Part shown: positions 20,901 through 33,599 of the stretch, in pieces | Position numbering within the stretch: position 1 is the stretch's first letter | Layout: each line of letters opens with the position of its first letter | Source: Nothopassalora personata | Lineage: Eukaryota > Ascomycota > Dothideomycetes > Mycosphaerellales > Mycosphaerellaceae | Direction: 5' to 3' | NCBI GenBank assembly: GCA_033816765.1 | Contig: CM066291.1 | Location: forward strand, 3,782,001 to 3,846,000 | DNA: 64,000 bases | Position numbers and translations under genes: made by a program | Notes under the pieces: generated by a model | Seen by the model: only the letters and a program-made list of their open reading frames with translations | Told to the model about the DNA's origin: nothing | Database searches by the model: none

Positions 20901-23390
20901 AGTAGAACCGGCTAAAGAGCCTAAACAGTACTACGACCTATATGTAGCTTACTATAAGTAGGACACAGCACAGGCCGAGGGGGTGGAAGAATAGGCTTAA
21001 TAGTAGCCGCTCTATTAAAACCCTCGTTAACACGCCTATTAACAATTACTGCTTAGGCATAAACTATACTAGCTATAACACCGAGCGCTAGCAACATTTA
21101 ACTAACCTAAAGGTAATAGCAGTTTCTAGCCACTTAATTAGCCGTTATTAAATAACGCTATAACCCCTATACTTTCACGAGACTAGGTCAAATCCGGGGT
21201 CGAACTAGCAACTAATAAGAGCATAGAGAACTCTAACTATAACAATAGCTATTAAAACAACGCGGTTAATAGTGACGCATCTTAATAGTATATTAACGAC
21301 TTTAAGTAGCAATTAATAGATGCACTTATAGAGGAAGACCGTAAGGAGATTATAGTAGACATAGATGCTTCGAATATAGATACTTCGACGACTCTAGACG
21401 TCGCTACCGCTCCTCCTTTAGCAATCCCCTTCGAAGAACTTAGTTAAATAGATGAGTTTTCCCCTAATTCTAACTACACCCTTACCGACACTAGGAAGAG
21501 GCTCCAAACCGCCTACTTCTACTATGCTCTACATAATATTATAGTCGCTAACGTTGTTATTAGCTAGATAGCGGGCATCCGCCCGAGACCTCGTTACCTA
21601 GGACGTAAGTACTACGATGTCGTACGAATACGCCGATCCTCCCCTACACGCACTATTAACACTATTACGTCGATGTACCGCGATGACCTTCCGCCCGAAC
21701 CTCTAAACTACCGTGCCGCTATAAAGCACCGCTTCGCCTAATAATAGCGTGAAGCTATAGCTAAGGAGTTTACTAAGGCAATCTCTACTAGCACATTTAA
21801 ATGGGCAACTTAGTAAGAGAAGGATTATAATACTTAGTAAGAAGAGGAGGGACTTTAGCTACTACTACCGCTAAAGTAGGTGTACAAGTATAAGCTAGAT
21901 AAGCATAGCATACTAAAGAGCTTTAAGGCTTGGCTATACGTAAGAGGCGATCTATAGGGCATACACTTAGATACATACGCCGCTACACTACTAGTAAGTA
22001 TGTTCCGCCTCTACTATGCTTTAGCCGCGAGCTTCGACCTAGAAGCTAAATAGTTTAATGTTGTAAATGCCTTTCTAAATTTGGACCTACCGTATACTAT
22101 ATACCTATAACTACCTCCTAGAATCGAACGCAATAGTTATGCTCTTAAACTAGTTAAGGCCCTCTACGGACTTAAGGAATCCCCTCTCCTTTAGTATAAC
22201 TGTCTTACTGCAACGCTTGCCTCCCTAGGCCTAGTTCCCCTATTAGACTCTAAATGCATCTACTATAACGATAAGGTTATGTTCTTCTTCTACGTAGACG
22301 ACCTAGTTATACTCTACTATCGTAAGAATAAGGCCTATGCTACATACATTAAGCACCGGCTTCTTAACGTATACGAGATGCACGAGCTCGGAGACCTAAC
22401 CTAGTTCTTAGGGATTAAGGTAATACGAGACCGGTAAAAGAGACTACTATAGCTCTTATAAGAGGACTATATTAAGAAGCTCGCCGCTAAGTTTAGTATA
22501 TCTACTAGCGCACGTAAGATAATAGTACTAGTAGATTAACACCTCGACTAGACAGTACCTAAGGGCTATGTTATAGATGCTATAAAGATCCTTACGTACT
22601 AATAGCGTATTAGGTCTCTAAACTTCGTAGTAATACATATACGCCTAGACATCGCCTTCTCCTTATTAATGCTCTCGTAGTACCTAACTAAGCTAACGGA
22701 TACGTATCTAAAGCTTACGGATTAGTGCCTACGCTACCTCCTAGAGACTAAGAACCTCTACCTTATGTATAGCGCTAGTAAGTACATTACTAGCCTACAT
22801 AGTTAACCTAAACATCTCGGTAAGAACTATAAGTTCTTCGGCGTATTAGATGCCTCCTACGGCATAAACGTCGATAGGACTAGCTCTAGCGGATGGATCT
22901 TTATGCTGTTCGGCGGACTAGTCGACTATAAAGCATCTAAGTAGATTACTATTACTAAGTCCTTAACCGAAGCCGAACTCCTTAGCCTATTATAAGCGGC
23001 ATTAGAGCTAATCTAGTAGGAACGTATCTTCGCCGAGATCTATCTCGAGTTTAACTAGTACACATACCTATACTATAACAACACCTAGACTATTCGACTT
23101 GTTAACTAGTAAGGGTAAAAGCTTAATACTAAGCTACGCTATATTAACATCTATTACTATTAGCTCCGCTAGAGAGACTAACGAGGAGATATCGAGATTC
23201 GGTATCTTAATACTAACGACATGCCTATAGATAGGCTTACTAAGCTACTACTACTATAAAAGTACAAGCACTTCGTAAAGCTACTTAATATAGCTAAGGA
23301 AGGCGTAGATCTACGCTCCTTAGCGCCTACTATAGATACTAATACTAGCCGCATTACCTTAGGGGGTAATAATAACGCTTAAGATACGTA
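18000..23390 (+). pseudogene. Copia-1 gag-pol remnant
   Basis: This is a former single polyprotein read through dozens of TAG/TAA stops. Recognisable parts are a protease-like DNCSDTYV near 19390; the pre-integrase zinc region (THYRACSLAKAHK near 20080) followed by an integrase start with DLAKF (a stop-free piece at 20041-20283); and the RT with FDLEAK..FNVVNAFLN near 22035 and the active site FFYVDDLVIL (Tyr-Val-Asp-Asp codons at 22291-22302). RNase H follows with SLTEAEL near 22965. The product would have been a cytoplasmic virus-like-particle polyprotein. It cannot be expressed now. Confidence 0.85.
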
Positions 23391-24733
23391 GGCCTACTAC
23401 ACTAGTGGCTCTTCTCGACAGTTACTAGTACTAGGCTTTAACTATAGGACTCCTCTTCTCGGCGCATTATAGTATGTACGACATAGTGATTAGCCACTAC
23501 TAAGCGCTACTTCTATTATGCCTCTCCTTCCGCATTCGGATAGATGCGACTTCCCTTTTATCCTTTTTATGCTAAAATAGGAAGGAAACAGTAGTAGGAC
23601 TGTATAAAAACACCTCTTTAGTTCTAAACCCTTCCTCTTTCTTTAACTAACATAGACCGGTAGAGGCTATATAGTATGTTCGGCACTACTGTCTCCTCTA
23701 CCGGCTCCGCACTACCGCCTAGCGCCGCTAGCGCCGCTACCGCTAGAGTAAGCGTCTACTATTCACCGGCGCTACCCTAGTACTATTATTACTAGGTGTT
23801 TCTCGGACTCCCATTGGCCTATAGTAAAAGGACCGGAAACACCCCTATTACTAGTAGCGGTGCAGCGCATAAGTACCTATAACGGCGTAGCTAATTATAG
23901 GCGCCAAAACACCATTAACCTCGCTACTGGTAGCATTACTATCACCACCTCCGTTACTATATTATAACGATCGTTATAACATTATCGATGCCTCCATTAT
24001 CGTCCTTACCTTACTTAGAGATAACATCTCCACCCGTAGCACCTGTAGCACTACCGTCGATAGGATAATCCTTGCCCTAAGTAGAAAGATAAGGCCTTTA
24101 TAAGCTATAAAGACCTTTTATTAGGCAAAAGAGTTCCCACTAGGACGTAGCTAAATAGTAATCTCTACCTAAGGTAGGAAGCGGAGTTCTCTAAGACCTT
24201 AACCGAAGTCATATATACGTAGTTATTAGATAGTAGTAAGGCACCCTAATTGCCGAAGTAACAGCGTACTATAACACCTAGGATTTTAATTAAGAATAAT
24301 GGAGCGGACATTGAAGCGGACGATAGGCTAAGCAATAAATTCAGTAGATATAATAACCCCTAGGACTCGAACCTACAACCTTATATATCCGTTAAAATGT
24401 AGGGAGATAGTACGCCTTACCGTTCAGTACTATAAGAACAGCTTAGCTACCCTACCGGACAAGATTCATATCGTTTAGAACCTATTATATAGGTTAACTA
24501 TAGTGTAAGGGACTTAGTAAGATTGTAAATAGGGATGTAAGGCTAGGATAATAGCCTTACCTAAAACGCTAACTTAGCGCCCTACTATATAGCTTACAAT
24601 AGAGCTCTAACAAGTACGTAGTAACGAAGCCTAACGTTATAAGGTAGGTAGGTGGGGTAATAGGTAATAGATAGGGTGCACGCGATTACATGCGATTAGC
24701 TTATTCACCTATAAGCCGCACGAGCTAAGGGGG
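23391..24733. other. Copia-1 3' non-coding part
   Basis: This is 1.3 kb of RIP-mutated DNA between the end of RNase H and the 3' LTR, unusually long for a copia element. I find no open frame. It contains a tRNA-like segment at 24350-24440 on the minus strand. Confidence 0.4.
24350..24440 (-). other. tRNA-like relic with intact A and B boxes
   Basis: On the minus strand 24432-24413 reads TAGTACTGAACGGTAAGGCG, close to an A box, and 24373-24363 reads GGTTCGAGTCC, a perfect B-box/T-loop match. The spacing between them (about 40 bases) is right for a tRNA. The D-arm can pair (GTAC with GTAC) and the T-arm mostly pairs. The anticodon arm is poor and I cannot form an acceptor stem, so this is a decayed tRNA gene or a tRNA-derived SINE, not a working tRNA. 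Confidence 0.35.
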
Positions 24734-24941
24734 TGTATTACGATCTAAGCGTGTACCGGCGCTATAGCCTAATTAAACCTAAGGTAGCAGCCGCTAAGAA
24801 TTAGGTGACATTGATTAGTTACCTGTAGCCTTTTCATAAGCAGCCCCTTCAATTCTAGCTTAGACACATGTAATCTACTATCTACTTTTAAGACACCTTT
24901 ATAAGCCCATTTTATAACTTCTAACCACTTGTAACGTGATA
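24734..24941 (+). repeat. 3' LTR of copia-1
   Basis: Starts TGTATTACGATC, two bases longer at the start than the 5' copy. Followed by the CTAAT duplication. Confidence 0.92.
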
Positions 24942-26924
24942 CTAATACCGTAGTATAGCATCTAAAAGAGCTAGACTAGGTATAGAGTTTAGAAACAACA
25001 CCTCTAGTAACCTAGTAAGATCCGCTAAGGACAACTAGGTACTTAGGAAAGGCGTGTAGTTCTAGGCATAGAAATCTATACTAATTAGCGCACTGCTAGA
25101 GAAGGATCTAGTTAGATACGTAATCTATAATCTAGACTAGGTTAACCTAAAGTACGCTCTAAATAGGGCAGCTTATAATCAACCCTAAGATGTAACTAAG
25201 AATGTCTAAGATAAGACTACCTAGAATAAAGCCCCTTAGGACATTACTAGTAGTATAGGATATAAAGCTACCTATAAGCGATAGAAGAAAGAGGACATAT
25301 AAGCATATAGCATTATTATAGCTAGATTAGATTCTACCCTAAGGCTAAACTTTAGAGATGTAGACAAGTTAGCTAAGGAATTATATAATTTAATTAAGGT
25401 AATATATAAGCTAGTTATTACAATTAATCTATATAACACTCTAAAGGCAGTTAGGTACATTAAACTAGATGCTGCAAGACCTAATATATTAAAGTATTAT
25501 AAAGACTTTTAAGCATAGGTAAATAATAATAAGACTACTATAGAGCAATTTATTAGATCTTCCCTAGTTAATAATAAGTTAAGGCTTAAATCCTTTTTTT
25601 GTCCTCCTAGATAGCATCTATAGATTGTACTTTGTTAAAGGTCTAAACTATGTCGAATAGCTTAGGACATAGAGACACAATAATTCCCTAGAATTAACTA
25701 CCGTAGAGAGAATGTTTATAACTCTTAGGAAGGAGTAAGTACCTACTTCCTACAAGCCTAGCAATGGCTTTATTAGAGCATTCTTAAGTAAGAATGATAA
25801 TAAGCAGTGCATATAGTGCTTATATAAGTACACTAACGCGAATTGCTATAAGTAGCATCTAGAGAAGAATCCTAGGAATAGGTCTAAGAAGGGTAAAGAC
25901 ACCCTAAAGGATAGGGTAAAGAAGGTAAAGGGCAGTAAATCCCCTAGGAAGAGGATTGCTATAGCAATTAATAATTAGTTAGACTTATTATCTAATTAGG
26001 AGCATAGCTCTAATAGTAATAGGGACTAGAGATAACTATATAGGAGGTCTAGAGCAGCTATTACAGTTATATAACTAGTGTATATAGGAAGGACAGTAGC
26101 TACCGTATTAAACCTAATATTAATAGACAAAGTCTATAATATAGGTATATCCTTCTATATCTATAATAATCTTGTAGACCTTTAGAATGTTAGGCTAAGA
26201 CTAAGGCCTATATACTTCTTATAGGCCGTTAGGTAAGGATCTCTTATAACTAAAGGAGAATTAGAGTAGGTTATAAAGAACTATCTTAGTTAAGAGACTA
26301 CCCTCCTCCTTCGTAATATACTTTACTTACTAGAGTTAGATGCAACACTAATCTCTATAGAACTCCTATATAAGAAACATAGAGTTTACCTAGACAGACT
26401 ATCTAAAATGCTATTCTAGAAGGATAAGCCGGTAGGCTTAGTTAAGATAATGAAAAATGTTATTATCTTTAGGAACCTTAGGGTAAAGAGGGGTTCTAGG
26501 AAGGATAAAGATAGATTAGTACTAAAAGGACTTACTACTCTTATATTTACTAAGCTAAGAACTAACACAGTTAGATGGTATTAAAGGCTTAGGCATATTA
26601 GTAGCATATTACTCAATACTATAAAAGAAGTAGTTAAGGGCCTAGAAGATATTAATACTATAGAGTTAGGGCACTATAAGACTTGTAAGCTTATAAGATT
26701 ATAAAGAGTTGTTTTAAGAATCCCTAGGAGACCTATACTAGAGGCATTAGATAAAATCTATACTAACCTAGTTAGTCTAATTACTCTACTCTCTTATAAT
26801 AGTTACGTATATTGCCTTATACTTACGTGTGCTAAAACTAGGATAAGATAGTACTTACTACTTCTAAAGAAAAGTAATGCTCTAATAGCTATTAAGACTT
26901 AGCTTACTATAAGGGCCGTAGGAC

Positions 26925-27105
26925 TATAAGGGGATATCGTAATATATAGCACGCCTACGATCTTCTAATCGTAGATGAACTAAAGCTTGCTTCCTTCTAT
27001 AGACGCTATACGCGTCTCCTAGTGTATGTATACGCGTCACGTGCGGTATGCTAAGCCGGGTATAGCCGCATTATATGTAAGGGTTAGCTATAGGCTACCC
27101 TTATA
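26925..27105 (-). repeat. 3' LTR of chromovirus E
   Basis: Reverse complement of the A-family LTR (27505-27701), RIP-diverged. It begins TATAAGGGGAT where the unmutated inverted end would be TGTTAAGGGG. Confidence 0.75.
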
Positions 27106-27504
27106 ACTGCCTCCCCTTCTAGGCCGAGCTACCCTTAGCTCGCGGCTTTAGGAGATTTCTATATAAGTAATCTATCTACTTCTCGTAGATTCCGTTACTA
27201 TACGACCCGCCTACGGGTCTCGTACGTATCGTTATCGTAGTGTAGGTAGGTGTAAAGTTATAGTTACCGGGTTAACTAACTCGAGGGTTTAAGAAGCGCA
27301 CCCTCTCCCTCCTTTTCCTTCTTTTTTCCTTATACTACGTTCTCGTAGCGTACTACACCCGTACTGTTATTATCTCGTTCTAGGGCTAGTCTTAAAAGAG
27401 AGATAAGTTAAGTTACGTGGCGGTATTATTCTTTAGAGAGGCTAAAGCAAGCTAAGCGAAGATAAATGATAGGAATAAGAGTTGTATTCCAATTAGTGAG
27501 ATAG

Positions 27505-27701
27505 TGTAAGGGGCAGCCCAGTAGCTAACCCCTACATGTAGCCTTACATGTGACATACGGTCGCGACCGGCTGCTAAGCCGCACGTGACACGCATAAGTA
27601 CACCTTGCGACGCGCGATGCGTCTTGAACAAAAGGCAAGAATTAGTTCATCTACGACTGGCAGGTCGTAGGCGTGCTATACATTACGACATCCCCTTAAC
27701 A
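27505..27701 (+). repeat. 5' LTR of chromovirus A
   Basis: 197 bases, same length as the partner at 33901-34097. Preceded by GATAG. Confidence 0.93.
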
Positions 27702-27829
27702 GTTCTAATTCTTCTCTTCGTTACAATCTATACACGCTATAGAGTCCGAACGCGACGACAGCAGCGCTACGCCTACGGCTCCCCTAAGCCCTAGGGCCTA
27801 GCAATAAGCGAGGCGTACAGCCTTAGTCG

Positions 27830-30800
27830 TAAGGAGGGATGCCCTTCGGGTAGAGGTTAAGGAGAAGGAGATATAGAGGGAGATTGAACAGTTAGAGATC
27901 TTACGGGACGTAAGCGTACCGCCGGCGGACCCTTAGGGCGAATCCGGCGGAGAACTATCCCCTACTCCCCCTCCCCCTCCTCTATCTGTAGTAACTAACG
28001 ATGATATCGTAGCTCGAGGCGCGGTCGCATCGCATACGACACGTTTACGTCTTAAAGAACCTACGCCTTTTAGAGGGGACTCGATTAAGAAAGCACGGGT
28101 ATTCCTAAGGGAGCTCTCTCTTATCTTTACCCTCTTAGGCGGCACGTATGCGACGAACGAGTTAAAGGTCCTATATAGGGTTATATACCTAAGCGGAGAG
28201 GCAAGTGAGCGATAGCACGCTAACTATAGCGTCCTTAACCTTAAAGGGTATATATACTAGGACTTTAAGGAGTTCTATCGAGACACATGCGGTAATCCTA
28301 TAAACCGCGTGCTTAACGTAATGTTAGAGTATAAGGCGGTGAAACAGAAGGACAACTAGATAGTACGTCAGTTTGCGACTAAGCTAGATGTTATGGAGGA
28401 TTAGTTAGGGGACTATACGGAGGCGCAACGCGTGCAACATATACTCGCTAAGCTTACGCCTAGCCTACGGTCCGTAATCGTTAAGTTTTATAACATCCTA
28501 ATAACTAGAGAGGAACTAGTAATCCTAGCTTCGCGTATTAAAAGCACGGAGCGTGGTAGCGGAGGGCACGACCGCGGGTAGCATGGTCGCCGTAGGCGAG
28601 AGACTAAGGGCGACTAAGGGCGAAGCGATCGTAGCTCGAAGTAGTAGAAGCATAGTTAGGCGTCGCGCGACCCGGGTACGAGTCACTAGCGGGACGCCGG
28701 CGGATCGTCTATAACCTTCGATAGGACTAAAGCGGAGTACTATAGATGCTATAAGAAGGGTTATATTAAGACGGATTGCCCGAATAGGCACCTGTGGAAG
28801 GACCGTAGCGCGTAAGCGGTTCGTAGGGTAGACGCTACGAAGGCTCTAACTAAGAAGGGCAGCGACTAGGGAAAAGGTAGAGGACTAGAAGTAGGTCGCT
28901 CCTAAGTCCGAGTTTTCCTAAAGTCGACCCCTTAAGGCGAGTAGATGCGTGTCTAGCGCGTCACTTACGAGGCGTAGTCGAGACTCGTAAGGGCTTTCGC
29001 GAGGCCACGTTTCTCCTAGATAACTGTACGGATCTTAGCCTAGTGTCGTACGAGTATGTACTCCGACATTAAATGTAACCCATTAATGGGGCAAGGCTAC
29101 CGAAGTTAGAGTCGTATACGCATAACCTAGGGTATTGCTACGGCGCCTTTACGGTTCGGCTGCGACTCGCTAATGACGCGGGAGTAGAGCGCGTGAGTGA
29201 CGCCATCTACTACGCGGTGCCTATAGGTAGGCCATTAGTAATTTTAGGTAGACCCTAGCGGCATCGTAATCGGATAGTAAAGGCCGATAAAGATGACTAG
29301 TAGTACTACGGTGTAGAGACGCCTACGGTTTAGCAGCGTAACGCACGCGAGTTCCTTAAGGATCTCGAGAGCTTAAAGCAGGTTTATGCGATAAGTGTTC
29401 GGGCTATTACTATAGCAGTACCTAAAGGAGAGGGCCCCTCGTAGCCTAAAGAATTTGTAGACTTCCGAGATGTATACGTACCTAATGAGTAGGCGAAGCG
29501 TAAGATGCCCGATGGGGTTAAGTATACGATTGATCTCGTTAAAGGAAAGAAACCCCCTTTCAAGCCGCTGTACCACTAGTCCTTAACTAAGTTAGAGGCC
29601 TTAAAGGAGTACCTTACGCAACCAATAGAGAAGGGGTGGATTAGGCGGTCCGTAAGCGAGGCGGGTGCGCCTATCCTGTTCGTACTAAAGAAGAATGGCA
29701 CTCTTAGGCTCTGTGTTAATTATAGAGGCCTAAATGAGATTACAGTAAAGAACCGATACCCCCTACCCCTAATTAGCGAGACGCTAGATAGGCTATTAGG
29801 TTCTAGGTTCTTCACTACAATCGATTTAAAGGACGCCTACTATCGTATCCCTATTAAGCGAGGCGATGAGTAGAAGACTGCGTTTCGTACGCGATACGGA
29901 CACTACGAGTACCTAGTAATGCCGTTCGGGTTAACTAACGTACCGGCAACCTTTTAAGGGTATATTAACAAGGCGCTAACCGGCTTAGTTAATAACATTT
30001 ACGTAGTCTACCTAGATGATATCCTCATCTATAGCGAGACGCGTGAGGCACACGTACGAGCCGTACGCGCGGTGCTAGAGAGGCTACGAAAGTTTACCCT
30101 ATTCGCAAACCCTAAGAAGTGTCACTTCTTCTAGGAGAGTGTAGAGTTCCTTAGGTTTATCGTGAGCGCCGTAGGCGTGTCGATGGATAGGAGTAGGGTA
30201 GCCGCTATCGAGGAATGGCCTATACCTACGACCTTTTATAAGGTCTAGTCCTTCCTTAGGTTTTGCAACTTCTACCGGCGTTTTATAGAAGGATACTTAA
30301 GGGTCTACAAGCCCCTAACGGACCTACTAAAGGGATCTAAGGACGGTAAGAAGCACGGCCCTCTTACGTGGACCTTAAGCGAAGAGTAGGCGTTTCGACA
30401 GCTTAAGGCCGGATTCTTAGGTGCACTAATACTTAGGCACTTCGATCCTACGCTACGCACGCGAGTCGAGACGGATGCCTTAGGTTTCGCGATCGTAGGT
30501 ATTATATCCCAATTGTTTAGTACTAAGTGGCATCCTATCGCGTTCTATTTACGTAAGATAATACTAGCTAAGTGCAACTACGAGACGCACGATTAGGAGC
30601 TACTTATAGTAGTTAAGGCTCTTAAGCATTAGAGGCTATACTTAGAGGGCGCTACGCATACGGTGCGAGTGCTAGTCGACTACGCTAACCTATAGGGCTT
30701 CATAATAGTAAAGCAGCTAAATAGGCGGTAAGCTCGATAGGCTACGTTCCTATAGTCTTTTAATTTTATAGTAGAGTATCGGCCGGGTAAGACTAACCTA

Positions 30801-32527
30801 GCCGACGCGCCTTCGAGACGTAGTAACTACGTAGCTATAACGTAACAAACTTCGAACTTACTACCTACCTTATAAAGTAAGCTATCTTTCTAGAAGGAGT
30901 CTCTAGAAGGGACAAGCGAGCCGACGGTAAAGCGCGTGCTTACTACCTACGAGGCGATATAGGGCGACATAGGCGCGGCGATAGTAGTGCGGAGAGGCAA
31001 CCTTCCCTATTAAGATAAGCTGTCTTTACTAGTAGTAGTATGCGCTACAGTAATATAGGGTTAAGCTTACAGCTCGACGGGTAAGTTAATCCTACTCTTA
31101 ATAAAGATCGCGTAGTAGTAAGACAACTAGTGTATTGCATGCTTAGCGTAGGCGCTAAGCGCGAGGGACGCTAAGGGATAGTATATGAAGGATGACCTTA
31201 TGTACTACGGAGACGCGATCGTAGTACCTAGGGATCACGCAATTAGGTCGCATCTAATTCGCATGCACTACGACGACGTCCTCGCGGGTTACTTTAGAAG
31301 GACTAAGGATAAAGAGCTGTTGCGACGTAATTATTAGTAGGACTCACTTAGTACGGACGTGAAACAATACGTCTAAGCCTATAGAACCTGCTAGGGTTCG
31401 AAGGCGAGGCGCTATCGACCCTACGGCGAGCTATAACCGCTTCCTAGACCGGAGCGACCGTAGTAGGAAATTACTATGGATTTTATTACGGACCTACCTC
31501 TAAGCACGCGAGCCGGTTACGTGTATAATACGATCCTAGTAATAGTCGATCGCTACTTAAAAATGAGCTTATACATCCCGACGACGAAGACTTATATAGC
31601 CGTAGAGCTTACGAGGCTCCTACGAGACGAAGTCGTGCGACACTATAGTGTCCCGTTAGGTATAGTAATCGACCGAGGTCCGGTCTTCACTAGTTAGTTT
31701 TAGAGTGACTTCTACTTCGAGGCGCGTATAAAGCGTAAGCTATCTACGGCCTTTCACCCTTAGACTAACGGCTAAACTAAGAGGGTAAACTAAACCCTCG
31801 AACAATACCTTCGTTATTACTATAGTAACAATTAAACTGAGTAGGCTGAGTGGCTTGTAGTTGCTAAATTCGTAGCTAATAACAGCATCCACCTAACACT
31901 ACGGATAAGTCCGTTCGAAATAGCGTACGGTTAGCGACCTAAGATTGCCCCTACACTAACTAGATCTTGAGACGAGACCTAGGGGGGGAAGTACTAGCAG
32001 CGGTAATAGCTACGAGTCGTATGCGAAAACTACGCGCTACACTCGAGGAGCGATAGAAGGCTATAGTAGAAAGCTAGGCTCGCTACTACAATAAGACCTA
32101 CTAAGCTAAGACCTACCGCGTAGGTGACTTAGTCCTATTGTTAACGAAGAACCTTAAGTTAGTAGTGCTAAAGAAGAAGATAGGTCCGAAGTTTATCGGC
32201 CCATACCGCATTACGGACGCTATCGGTTCGTAGGCGTACCGCCTAGCGCTACTAGCCGACTTAAGGCTCTATAACGTCTTCTATGTCTCTCTCCTCGAGC
32301 CGTATATCGGTAGCGATGAGGATGGACCCGTACCCCCTCTAGCTAATAAGGACGGAGAGTATGAGGTAGAGGCAGTACTAGATAGGCGTAAGCGTAAGGG
32401 TAAGCTACAGTATCTAGTCTAGTGGAAGGACTAGCTAGAGGAGTACAATAGCTAGGAACCGGCGGAGGGCCTCGCGAATGCGGATCGCATAGTAGCCGAC
32501 TATAAGGCGTTAAGGAGAAGTAAATGA
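27830..32527 (+). pseudogene. Chromovirus A gag-pol remnant
   Basis: The gag core lies around 28050-28560 (KARVFLRELSLIFTLLGG), with a nucleocapsid zinc-knuckle remnant near 28740 (YRCYKKGYIKTDCP) and a protease-like LLDNCTDLSLVSYEY near 29020. RT has the active site VYLDDILIYS (30005-30034). RNase H follows, then an integrase core in a stop-free piece at 31476-31697 (MDFITDLPLSTRAG, IVDRYLKMSLYIPTTKT). A chromodomain ends it (RRKRKGKLQYLV, EYNS, EPAEGLANADRIVADYKA at about 32380-32510). Stops are almost all TAG/TAA at Gln/Trp sites. Inactive. Confidence 0.87.
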
Positions 32528-32661
32528 GACTAGTACTAGAGCACAAACAAAACTTTTCTTAACTATAAACAAAACAAAAGCTAAAGAGTAGCGCGCCTAC
32601 TAGGGGCTACGTAGAGTAGTAGCAGGCGAGGAGCCCGCGAGCAGCGTGTAAGGCGAGCGCC

Positions 32662-33599
32662 TCAGTTGTCGTTACGTAGTGACTTAGGTAAGAATGCCTA
32701 GTCGGCGGCGGTGGTGTCGATGTTCTACGCCTATAGGAACTAGGACTACGGTTAGTAGGGTACACGTAGGCGAGGAACATGCGACTTACGGCGCGGCCGA
32801 GTTCGAATAGCCTATTAAGGGCGCGGTTCTACTCCTACTAGAGCGCGAGGGCTTCAGCGGCGGGGGCGGCGGCAGTGGTAGCGGCGGCGGCGGAGGCACG
32901 CATACGGGTCTCCCCGGCACGCTTATGCTTATAGGCATTAAACTGCCTAATAGCCTATAGGAAGGGTCAGCCGAAGCATAGGGGACGCACTAGAGCCCTC
33001 CCCCGCGAGTAGCAGTCGACTCGCACGAGCGAAGTAGCGACTTACCTCCTTAATGTCGTTGCCTAGCTAGGCACATAGGTGGATCTGCTCCACTAGCTCC
33101 TACTACTAGAGGTCTGTAGGCGCCTAGCCCATTATAGCCGTAAGGAAGTCGCGCTAGGACCGCGCGGCGCGTAGGCGGCTTACTAGCGAGGCGATGGCGT
33201 AGCTAGTGTTAGGCACGTAGCTATGTTTACTACGCCTATAGCGGCTACACTTCTTTAGGAGCTCGCCGGTAGTAACACTATCATAGTTATCGGCCTCGTC
33301 TAGTAAGTGGTTAGTTTACAAATCGTAGGCGACACGCGTAGAGACTTACCCCTAACGAAGTACGGGAGGTACCGTATACACATGTTAATTCTCTACGAGA
33401 GCTTAGTGGCTAGCGAGGGCGTTAGTAGCTACGAGGGTAATACTAGTCGCTTACAACCACTAGGCGTTCTAGGTGCGTCGCGTACTAGAGCCGCCTAGCG
33501 GCGCTCGTCTTCTACGGCGCTAGTAGTACTATCGCTACTAGTACTACTAGAGGAGGCGGAGCGGCTAGAGAATGGCGGCGAGGAGGGTACGGTAGACAT
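32662..33599 (-). pseudogene. Antisense spliced gene inside chromovirus A (RIP-stopped)
   Basis: Unknown family. On the minus strand four exons can be defined: 33599-33350, 33299-33046, 32942-32790 and 32739-32662. The introns are 50, 103 and 50 bases, with GTAAGT donors, CTAAC or CTGAC branch sites and AG acceptors. The joined length is 735 bases, exactly 245 codons ending in TGA, interrupted only by TAG stops of the RIP type. The product starts with a Ser-rich stretch (MSTVPSSPPFSSRSASSSS); a helical charged middle contains TTGELLKKCSRYRR and an Ala-rich region follows. Start codon, exon 2 length, splice sites and phases are all shared with the copy in chromovirus E (41799-42670). It lies antisense to pol, between the chromodomain and the 3' LTR. 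Confidence 0.72.

Larger units (their letters stand above)
17745..24941 (+). mobile_element. Copia-1: complete but RIP-destroyed Ty1/copia element
   Basis: Two LTRs of about 207 bases (17745-17950 and 24734-24941) flank 6.8 kb, and a perfect 5-bp target duplication CTAAT sits outside (17740-17744 and 24942-24946). A polypurine run (AAGGGGG) precedes the 3' LTR. The LTR copies differ mostly at CA/TA positions (for example CAATCAAAC against TAATTAAAC), a direct view of RIP. Inside, the copia order gag, protease, integrase, RT, RNase H is visible. It inserted into copia-3. Confidence 0.92.
17425..26924 (+). mobile_element. Copia-3: oldest Ty1/copia relic, split by later insertions
   Basis: The left part is 17425-17744 and it resumes at 24942, after the copia-1 insertion, running to 26924, where chromovirus E begins. 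The left end looks like an LTR (TGTTAG... at 17425 to 17573) followed directly by a half-tRNA-iMet-type primer binding site at 17574. The right part, heavily RIP-mutated, reads as degenerate gag and protease and then as the integrase start (ELGHYKTCKL near 26665). The 3' end is not in the window. The element is entirely non-functional: stop codons occur every few codons, nearly all TAG or TAA at former Gln or Trp positions. Confidence 0.6.
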
